NCBI RefSeq assembly: GCF_042242105.1
Contig: NC_092035.1
Coordinates: 2,992,083 to 3,056,082, forward strand
DNA: 64,000 bases
Source: Pempheris klunzingeri
Taxonomy: Eukaryota; Chordata; Actinopteri; Acropomatiformes; Pempheridae
Direction: 5' to 3'
Shown piece after piece: positions 55,927 to 64,000 of the stretch. The stretch's first letter is position 1, and each line of letters opens with the position of its first letter. The translations under genes and the position numbers were made by a program. The notes under the pieces are model-generated. The model was not told where the DNA came from, searched no databases, and saw nothing but the letters and a program-made list of their open reading frames with translations.

Positions 55927-55963
<37 letters not shown>
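55927..55963. repeat. (CA)n microsatellite
   Basis: About 37 bp of CA, 106 bp from the (GT)n tract on the same strand, so the two can pair as an inverted repeat. Confidence 0.9.
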
Positions 55964-55965
<2 letters not shown>

Positions 55966-56142
55966 TCGTGCACTCCACTGCAAAGCAAAGCATGGCAAAA
56001 AACTAAAGTTGTAAACGTCCAACAAAGTGAGAATTTCTGGCTTTACTTTCTTTGATATCAGCGCCGATGGTCTGAAACCGTCGGGTTTGAGGTAAACGGT
56101 GTGTGTGTGCCTCATGACTGTCAGCTGTCTCTCAAATCCGGC

Positions 56143-56174
<32 letters not shown>

Positions 56175-56319
56175 ATTGTGTGTCATACAAGCATTGAGTC
56201 GGGTATCACAATGAGACAGGAAATCACTGCAGGATAAAAATTCTCTCTCTCTCTCTCTCTCTCTCTCTTGCTCTCTCTCTCCCATACAAAACACTCACAA
56301 ATAACCCGCTAATCTCTGC

Positions 56320-56545
56320 CTCTGCCCGCGTGCCATTCAAGGCTTCCTCCAATTAAAAAGCATCAGGGAGTCGAACCCGCCATCTTATTTATCATATTAA
56401 TTAGAAAGTCCCCCGACAACAAAGAGGGGCCTACAGCTGTGGAGCAGAGGAGAGGCCTGGGAAATGAAGGACGGTTTGATTTGTTGTCTTGCTAATGTGA
56501 CACCTATTATACAGGTTAGGCCCCAAATACAAAGACGCCACAACA
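56320..56545. promoter_or_regulatory. Candidate conserved noncoding enhancer block
   Basis: Contains CCTCCAATTAAAAAGC, CATATTAATTAG, GACAACAAAGAGG (SOX-like) and TTGCTAATGTGACACC, with no repeats. It begins about 40 bp after a (CT)n tract at 56241-56280. Confidence 0.3.
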
Positions 56546-56599
56546 GCATATGGTAATTGTAAGTGCGCACGTGCATGCGCAAGTGTGTGTGTGGTAAAC

Positions 56600-58080
56600 G
56601 CTGGCATCAAAGGGATTCTGCTCTGGCTAAGTAGGTTTGGTATTCAGTCAAGCAGCTTGCTGTATTTCATATTGGTAAGTTATATGGTAGCCATGAACCA
56701 TTACACTGCACCTGAGAGTCTGTGCTCTTCAGTGTCACAGAGCTTTATGTCCACAGGTGCTTAACGTCAGTTTTCCACTAAAGAAGTTTAGAATAATGCT
56801 TTAGAAACTATAAATCTGTTACTAATAGGGGATTTAAGTGTTAACTAATGCTTTAGTGACAATAAACCCACAATTTCTGAGCGTTAATACCACATAATAA
56901 TTGGATAAAGTGTTCAAACTCAAACAGGTAATGAGTCCAAACGCCATTTATTTCACCGGGTTTGTGCTGAAAACTTTGAAAACGAATGAACGAGTGAATG
57001 GATTTTGGTTTGGATGTTCTGCATCTCTGTCACGTCTTTCTAATTAATGCCTTGTTACGGCTGGAAGTGATTAGTTGACCACACATAAAGCTGCTTTCAT
57101 GCACTCTTCATCAGAAAGTGTCCCACATTTCTTATGCTTCATCAATTGGAACGACCTATTAGGATTTAATTTATATCTATATATCTTTATATTTCATTTA
57201 TATATATATATAAGTGTTGTACCTTAATGAATCTAAAGGCATTGTTGCTGAATCACAGCACAATTCCACAAGTGTTTCAATATTTAACTTGATGTCTTCT
57301 CTGCCTGTCCATCTTATTTGCTCCTGTGATTCAAATGTCAAATCACCAAAGCTTCCTGTTATGGATAAAGAGAAATGTGGATAACGGTTGAGGTTTTAAC
57401 ATCTGTAGTACAGTAACATCTGTTGAGTCCTAATGAAGATGGGAAGACGGAGGGCAGATTTAAGGGTGAAATGGAGTGTTGGTGGTGGGGGGGTCGATAC
57501 AGGAGACTGTGCTTGTGCTAAAAGCCATATTGTCTTGAAATGCACCATATTTATCACACAAAAGCGACCTAAGAGTGTATCTAGCTCCCCTCGGCCCAGT
57601 TCTAATCAGTGGTGCTGAAGCTGAGAAGGAGCTGTCCGCAGTCCTGAAACGGCCCCTCTCTCTCCTCGATCTCCGTCGCTACGTGTGTTTCCACGCCTCT
57701 AGTCCGGTTTTTCCAGGGTGTTAGCGTCCAGTCCTAAGACATGCTAGGTCGGATTAGCTTAGTCCACGTTCGGGCAGACGGCAGCTCAGCATGCAGCCGT
57801 CTCTCCTGCGTCCTGTCGCTGCAACTCTGCTGCCTCGTTTAGAGAATGGCTTCTCTAGTCAAATAATTTAACGCTATGACGGGTAAACTTTGCAGTGAGC
57901 GTAGTCCGGGGTTCGCATGCGTGCTGAACTATGTGTGTTTTAGGGGGGTGGGGGGGGTCATGGATCAACTACGGCCTGTTGCATCATATTTTGGAGACCA
58001 TCTTAATACTTAATACCTGAGATATTCCCAACTCCAGTTGAGTGTATCTCAGTTTTAGAATAAGCTTCTCATTCTGTGCC
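56600..58080. other. Noncoding stretch
   Basis: No exon or element recognised. A G-run (57939-57957) and a short (AT)n (57195-57212) are present. Confidence 0.3.
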
Positions 58081-58104
58081 AATAGCTATTGAGATTTGAT
58101 CAAC

Positions 58105-58105
<1 letters not shown>

Positions 58106-58149
<44 letters not shown>
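58106..58149. repeat. (GT)n microsatellite
   Basis: About 44 bp of GT dinucleotides. Confidence 0.9.
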
Positions 58150-58150
<1 letters not shown>

Positions 58151-58539
58151 AGTCCAGCCATCTGGTTACCAGGCCATTGTTTGCTCTGTCACAGCTCAAT
58201 ATTTGCCTATCCATCTCTCATCCCACTGCAAACCACAAGTGTGTGGCGCTTGTACTAAACTGCACGTGTGATTTCATCGTGTGTCGAACAAAATGTGAAT
58301 AAATACCCCCCCTTTTTTTTTGTTGTGCCAGTTTTCATGTACAAACAGAAGTTACATCTTTCCCGGCAAATGAAATCCTTCCACAGATGAGGAAAGTATT
58401 GAGAGATGGACAAAAGCTGATTAGTTTCTATCTTTTCGTGACATTTGCCGACAATTAGACAAATATGGAGCAATGCCACCATTAATCTGTTGCTTACTTC
58501 CTGTCTCTTAAACTTACACTACTTCCACTACATTTCTTT

Positions 58540-58828
58540 TTTCTAGTTTAGTTTATTCATTCACTTCTGGATATGGCATTTTAACTCTGCATACTGCATT
58601 TAGTACATTTTATAGTGTATGTTGCATTTATTTGACTTATTTATTTAGATATATATTATATTATTTTGCTAATTCTTATTGTTGATCTGCTGCTTACAAC
58701 ATTTTTTTTTGCTTAATTGTTTGTATTCATGGTGGTGCTCACTTTAACGTTCTATGCTGCCACTGTGACACCAGAATTCCCCCCCCCCCGGGGATCAATA
58801 AAGTATTTCTATCCATCTATCTAGACCT
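58540..58828 (+). mobile_element. Fragment resembling the 3' end of a fish non-LTR retrotransposon
   Basis: The segment ends with a C run, ggggatcaataaagtatttc and tatccatctatctag, the 3'-end form (ATCAATAAAGTAT followed by ATCT-type repeats) that I recognise from many teleost retroelement tails. No coding remnant is visible. Family not assigned. Confidence 0.45.
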
Positions 58829-58869
58829 TAAAGACATTGACAATTACGTTGAGCCTTTATTATTGTTCA

Positions 58870-60180
58870 TGATAACTTTCCAACTTCTTCACAGTCGTAT
58901 AAATCACTCAATATCAATATAAAGATGTGCGAATATATGTGTGTGTGTGTGTGTGCAGCGCAGAGCCAATGCCAGGGTGTCATTTTCCATTTGGCTGCTG
59001 GACAAAAAGATGTATGTTGGCCAGACAATCTACTTGTTGTGGTAAACACACACACACACACACACACACACACTTCAGCGTCGAGGTTGTTGCTATTGTG
59101 CAGCTTTCATGTGTTTGTATGAGCGTATAGCACAGCGCCGGGCTGCATGTACTGCTTTGACATAGCCCAGTAGCAGTGCACTTAACACAGGAAGGGAGAG
59201 ATATCTCTGCCACGGACTTTATTGCTGCCATGGAGCGCCGTCTTTGTCTTTCCACTGCCGGAACACTCGCTCTCATCCTTCCATCTACGCTCCCTTTCTC
59301 TCCCGTCCGTCCGCGCAATACGCCGCAGCTCTTCCCTCCATTCCCTTTCTCCATCTCGTCCCGTCTCTGATCTCCTGCTGCCGTTTGAGCATCAAAGGTG
59401 TTGAAGAGGTTTGCCATCTCACCTTCCTCCCCGCAGATCCCTTCATCTTCTTCAAACAGGAGAGTGCAAAGGCTAACTGTGGGTTTCAGACATCTTCTGT
59501 GTATGTCTCCCTTGCTCCTCTGCCCCCGGTCTTTGCTATTAGCAAAGTATCTTGACAGAAAGGCTCCCTGGGCATAGAAACGGTTGATCTGAAGATCGAG
59601 ACTCACGTGACCTTGGCCCTCAATTACACCGCCTCAGCTTGTGTTTGCTGGAGTTATGCTTTCATACGTTTATTAGAATCTGCGTTTGTCTATTACTACA
59701 ATATCAGCTTTAATAGTTATTATAATGACCTTAATGATGTTCGCATTTAGTCAACACCAATACTGTGCCTAAGTAAGTGTCTACAGACTATAATTAGAAC
59801 TAAAATCACTAAAATCCGAGAGCACGGTTACTGAAAATATATGAAACATCAGCTTTACACAAAAATAATAATACTCCTTTTTGTTCTTATGATAGTTAAT
59901 AGGAATTTAAGTACATACAAGTATGGACAGTGCTTTTTTTTTTTTGTTAGATCTGAGAAATATTATGTCAGACAGGAATTACAGAAGCAATAAAACAGAT
60001 GCAACATGTGGGATTAGCATTATTAATGTATTTGTATGGGATTATATGGGATTGTAGGGCATTTTGTCACACTAAACCCCCGGGGTGTGATGTTCCTGAA
60101 GCCCTGCAGGCCTAGACCTTACATGCTGAACATCACCCCCCCCCATACACACACACACACTCCAACCTTTACCCTAAACC
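58870..60180. other. Noncoding stretch
   Basis: Contains short (GT)n (58938-58956) and (CA)n (59047-59072) tracts. A 208-codon minus-strand ORF (58980-59606) crosses the (CA)n and matches no family I know. Confidence 0.3.
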
Positions 60181-60349
60181 CATTCCTCATCTCTGTTAAA
60201 GCGGACTCTGAGTGAATTGCTTCGCTAAAGGCTTTTTAATAGACTACTTTATGTGGGGGAAACTCTGGGTCACAGGGGTGAGCCACAAGGGAGACGTGGG
60301 GGAGGGAGGGGGCAGAGTGAGGCTAGCTCATTGGAAAACTAACTGAGCA

Positions 60350-60640
60350 GAGAGCCAGTGTTCGCAGCACTACTGATCCTTTAAGACCTCATATGAATCA
60401 AATAAATTATAATTATATCTGGCATTTCATAAAAATACATTTATTGGCTCTCCTATGCCTCAAACATGTAATAATGTACGAAACACCCCGCGACACTCTG
60501 CGCAGATATAAACCAAGTCACTTCTCCCAATAAATATTTGATATTATTCAGGCTAAAGGCCTCGATGCACTTTGAATTTCACATCAACCATAAAATAGTT
60601 CCCATTTGCAGGTTTGTCTTTACATCTGTTCTGATCTACG
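60350..60640. promoter_or_regulatory. Candidate conserved noncoding block
   Basis: AT-rich and repeat-free, with AATAAATTATAATTATATC, ACATTTATTGGC, CCCAATAAATATTTGATATT and a CAGGCTAAAGGCC word. Enhancer role inferred. Confidence 0.3.
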
Positions 60641-61234
60641 ACAGAGAGGATTCAGACGGAACATTTGAATCCCATGAAATGAAATGAAACGAGCAGAATA
60701 CTGTATTCTATTGATTAGTTGTATCTACAGTGATAAGTGCTTGTCGAAAACAATTAAAAGAACGACAGTCAAACCACAAAAAACACCGTAATCTAGATCC
60801 ACCATTAGATTTACTTTGTTTTAAATGCAAGTTTAGCAAAGCAAAAGTTTCAGTCTATTACTGACATTCAGTATTTGACATATAAACAGATGTCGTGTGC
60901 GTCCTTGATGTGGTTTTACTGACCGGATTCTTTTAGCATTTTGGTGAAGAATAAAAAATAAAAAAAATGGTGAGTTAACAGTTAGTAAATAACACAACAC
61001 ATGGTGTGTTTTAGGCTCAAGGCCATCTTATTAGAAGTAGAGAAATGTGATTACTTTGCCCGTTTATTCAAAATCATTTCTATTTAAAGGCATGACGCTG
61101 ATCATTTGAACTGTAGCAGGAGATTTTTTTATTTTTTTTTGCCTTTTTGGTTGATTGCACAAGTATGAATATGACTGATAGTGGATTCAGTCTCAATTGG
61201 CCTGTTCATTTGTTGAATTATTATTTGGACATGT

Positions 61235-61350
61235 CATTACATCTGCTCGCTGGAAGTGGGAGAGTGGGCTGCGCCTCAGTGGTGGGGTTGGTGGTTTGAC
61301 CCCGTCCTCCCTCTGCCCATGTGCCCTCCAGCAAGACACTCCACTTCATT
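61235..61350 (+). mobile_element. tRNA-derived SINE-like repeat, degenerate
   Basis: Contains cgcctcagtggtggggttgg, a B-box-like ggtttgacccc (consensus GGTTCGANNCC) and ccagcaagacactccac, words I know from a tRNA-derived repeat of fish. An A-box is only partly recognisable. The true ends are not visible. Confidence 0.45.
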
Positions 61351-61439
61351 TTTTTATTGATTTATCACAAGAACCACGCCACCATTTTTCATCAGACATT
61401 ACACACACAAAAAAAAGGAGTATTTCATAGAGGAGGAGT

Positions 61440-61700
61440 TGATTAGTCCAAGACAGACGCTACAATTTCAGGTCAATACAAAGTGACATGTTTGACTGCA
61501 TCATCCTTGGGAAGGCGATATGTTTGCCGCGTATTCCTGCCCTCTCTCCGCCGCAGAATGTGTGAATGAAGACATTTATTACAACAGAGACACAGAGGAT
61601 TAGCAGAGGGCTTAAACCATTCTCATGGTAATGCGCGGGAGCTGGGAGCGCGCAGATAAACACAAACACTCACCTTATCAAAACGCCCAGACCTGAAAGA
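61440..61700. promoter_or_regulatory. Candidate conserved noncoding block
   Basis: Contains TTGATTAGTCC, CGCTACAATTTC, TACAAAGTGACATG and GAGGATTAGCAG words without repeats. A neighbouring unique block at 61780-61920 carries a SOX-like GGACAATGAAAT. Function inferred. Confidence 0.3.
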
Positions 61701-62214
61701 CTACTCCTTAACAGCACCGACAGACCGGCTGAGAGACACTGACAGAGAGCAGGAAACAGACAGGGGGGGGGAGAAGAAGATGTCGGTTAGCCGTGGCAGA
61801 TTATGGCTTCATTCAAAAATAGCATTTGGACAATGAAATCGTTCAAGGGTGCACCCATCGCGCTTAAATGCAAAAGGTGCGACGCCATTGTCCGAGTTAA
61901 TGCAGAAAACACCTTAGCTGGGTGCTGCAGAAGTGGACGTTTAAATGTTTTTGCCATTTTAGATTTGAAATTCTAATATTAATATCTAAAGTAAAGTCTT
62001 TACTCGTGCTGTCGTTGACTTTTAACTGTGGAACTGTTGGCACTTGATTTCAACTGTATGAAGCTTGTGGCAGAAGTTTGTTTTTCTGAGAATCTAATGC
62101 TGGATCTTTTTTTTTTAAGTTTGGGGCTATTGGTTGGACAAAACTGTGGTGAACTGTGATTGACGTGTGACAGTTCATTAACAAAAGAAGTCATTTTCTA
62201 ATAGAATCGGTAGA

Positions 62215-62360
62215 TTAATGTGTGTAACTTGTGTTCTCGATGCCACCTGGGCAGTTTTTCTCGTGCTAAATGTGCATAATTATTACTTTTCATGGCTTTT
62301 TTCAGTTAATATGTCCTTAATTATGAAAAACACAACTATGCGATGAACTGATTGGTTTCT
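62215..62360. promoter_or_regulatory. Candidate conserved noncoding block
   Basis: AT-rich unique sequence with TGCATAATTATTAC, CAGTTAATATG, CCTTAATTATG and CTGATTGG homeodomain-type cores. Confidence 0.3.
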
Positions 62361-62599
62361 CACCTCAAGTTATATTAATCCTGTGTGTGCGCATGACAGA
62401 GCAGAGAGGACGGTAAGCTCCCTGCCACTGTAATCCACAGTATCCTCTCTGCTCCAGGCGATCCACTTGTACCCTCTCAACATTGTAGTCAGACAACAAT
62501 CTCAGCCACCAAATCCACGTCCCTCCAAATCTTCTTTCTTGGCGTCAGGTTTGTTTTTTGGCTCCTTCAAGAGAAGCCTGGGAAGAAGATGAGCTCTGG

Positions 62600-63520
62600 G
62601 GATTTTTATATCCCTCTTTTCAATAGACTCTTCCTCTTTGAACATCACAGTGTAACACTATATCATAGACTGAGCAAGACTCCGATTCTTCCGCCATCAC
62701 ATTCTGGTGAAAGGTGTAGTAATGCCTGTTCGTGTAAAATGTGACAGTGCTGACTTTAGCATGCAGAACGTATTTTACTGTCATTAAAACTCCCTAAAAA
62801 GTATATAGTTATAGGTTATTAATTAATGGACCAAGCTACCAAGTCCCAGTCAAGTCTCAGGGTAAGTCACAAGTCTTTTAGGACAGGTCTCAAGGATCAA
62901 GACTCTAAAGTCCATAAGTTCAGTTCGATGTAAAGTCACAGGTGTTTCAAGAAAAGTTTCCTTCCAAGCCTGAAGCCAAGTCTGAAGTCATTTAAGGGGG
63001 GTGTCCCAGTTGTTCACCTGGTACCATTAAGGCAGGGTACTTAGCAGCCCAGGTTCACAATGTGGAACGAGTTTTTGTTGCAGGTTTAAATCAAATTTGA
63101 AGCCCAAGTCATGCCGCAAGTCTTCATACAAAAAATGTTTGTTTTATTTATACAGTATCTGACAAGCTCAACTCCATCCTCAGAGGTATTGTGATAATGC
63201 ATCTGCAGACTTTAATGTATTGTTTTTTTTTTTCCTCGCTCTGAAACATGAATCTACATGCTATAAAAAACATTGATGGGGATGGAAGGTGCTGTTAGGT
63301 TTCATAATCTTAGTTACCACCTACGCTGCCGTCACGTACAACTGCTCTTGAACACATCTCGGAGCCTTCTGGCCTTCCTCAAACCAGCAGGAAGATTTCT
63401 TTGTACTTCGGTTCAGTCCAGTCACGGCGTCCATGCCAGAACCACGGGACATGCATCGGCACATGCTCTTCGTTCATCCTCTCCTCCTCTTCCTCTCCCC
63501 GACTGCCAGTCTTCCTCACA
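62600..63520. other. Noncoding stretch
   Basis: Contains recurring aagtc/caagtct words at about 62830-63130, perhaps a degenerate repeat. No exon is recognisable. Confidence 0.3.
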
Positions 63521-63529
63521 GTGACAGAG

Positions 63530-63840
63530 ATGTAGCTTCCAGATCTTTCCCCTGCCACCTCTGATTAAGGCCGGCGTTGGCGAGACACACCTGTACAGCT
63601 GATGGGAGACAATGCCGTCGCTTCCTCCCAGAGATTGATTTTCTCCATTAAAACGGGCCCTTTGTCTAAAAACCCTGCACCCCTTTTGTTATGCTAAAGA
63701 GAAGATGGAAGATTTCCAATTCAATTTGGGCTGAGCCGAGGGCCGGTCAACTATATGGGCCTCCATTGTTCTGGCCGAGCCCACTGGGACGACGCTAGCG
63801 TCTCCCAAACGCCAATTAAGCCGGACGGAGAGAGACGGAC
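63530..63840. promoter_or_regulatory. Candidate enhancer with SOX and SOX/POU-like sites
   Basis: TTTTGTTATGCTAAA (63684-63698) has the order and spacing of a SOX-POU composite site, with deviations from consensus in both halves. CCATTGTTC (63763-63771) is a perfect SOX site, and CTCTGATTAAGGCC, TCCATTAAAACG, CCTTTGTCT and GCCAATTAAGCC add homeodomain/SOX words. It is the most motif-dense block in the desert. Activity is inferred. Confidence 0.4.
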
Positions 63841-64000
63841 AGGGGGATAATTGACAGGCAGGAGAAAGGCCGCCTTCTTCCTCTGTGTCTCATCACTGAA
63901 AAAGAAAATCAAAGAGAAGGAGCAGCAGAGAGCAGGAGAAGTGAGGGATGAGAGGGAGAACACAGAGGAGAGGAGTAATAACCTGTAATATGTTGCCCAG

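Noticed and set aside
58980..59606. Minus-strand 208-codon ORF
   Set aside because: Crosses a (CA)n tract, has no domain I know and no consistent codon pattern. Kept only as a note in the gap entry.
38600..64000. Search for sox1 or other coding exons, microRNA hairpins and tRNA genes in the desert
   Set aside because: None of the HMG-box residues of a SOX protein, no miRNA seed I know and no intact tRNA cloverleaf was seen. The region stays annotated as noncoding.

Overview
This window reads as a ray-finned fish (teleost) chromosome segment. It has compact multi-exon genes with canonical GT-AG introns, abundant (CA)n/(GT)n microsatellites, two copies of a fish-type dispersed repeat carrying an ATCC tract, and a nucleoside hydrolase gene of a kind absent from mammals. 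No prokaryotic operon, phage or CRISPR structure is present. All gene calls come from translating exons by eye and checking splice sites and reading phase. No database search was possible.

Layout. (1) 1-1275, minus: first coding exon and 5' UTR exon of a gene that starts with a mitochondrial-presequence-like peptide; the rest lies off the left edge. (2) 1949-5600, plus: complete unc50 (257 aa). (3) 5905-6262, minus: a decayed partial copy of the next gene. (4) 6983-9200, minus: complete seven-coding-exon inosine/uridine-type nucleoside hydrolase (320 aa). (5) 9996-22400, minus: complete ptk2b (PYK2), 29 coding exons, about 946 aa, with FERM, kinase and FAT domains. (6) 22450-37890, plus: complete arhgef7 (beta-PIX), 21 core coding exons plus one alternative exon, 800 or 853 aa, with CH, SH3, DH, PH and a coiled coil ending in a PDZ ligand. 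(7) 38-64 kb: no recognisable protein-coding gene. This part holds an orphan ETS/CRE promoter with a splice donor (38.4 kb), a TATA promoter with a downstream exon-like segment (41.2-41.9 kb), CTCF-like sites (43.8 and 44.5 kb), and many AT-rich, homeobox/SOX/POU-motif-bearing blocks that look like conserved enhancers. ARHGEF7 lies near SOX1 in human 13q34, so I infer that this desert may be a sox1-type regulatory landscape, but sox1 itself is not in the window.

How the genes relate. ptk2b and arhgef7 are head to head with less than 400 bp between a ptk2b 5' splice donor and the arhgef7 start codon, suggesting a shared bidirectional promoter. Their products act in the same focal-adhesion/GIT-PIX-PAK signalling network. 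unc50 and the left-edge gene also diverge from neighbouring promoters. unc50 and the nucleoside hydrolase converge.

The observations I consider most worth following are the candidate GC-AG intron in ptk2b, the cysteine in place of the catalytic histidine in the nucleoside hydrolase together with its decayed neighbour copy, the ptk2b-arhgef7 bidirectional promoter, the 16-bp promoter core shared by 1251 and 38432, and the SOX/POU composite sites in the desert.
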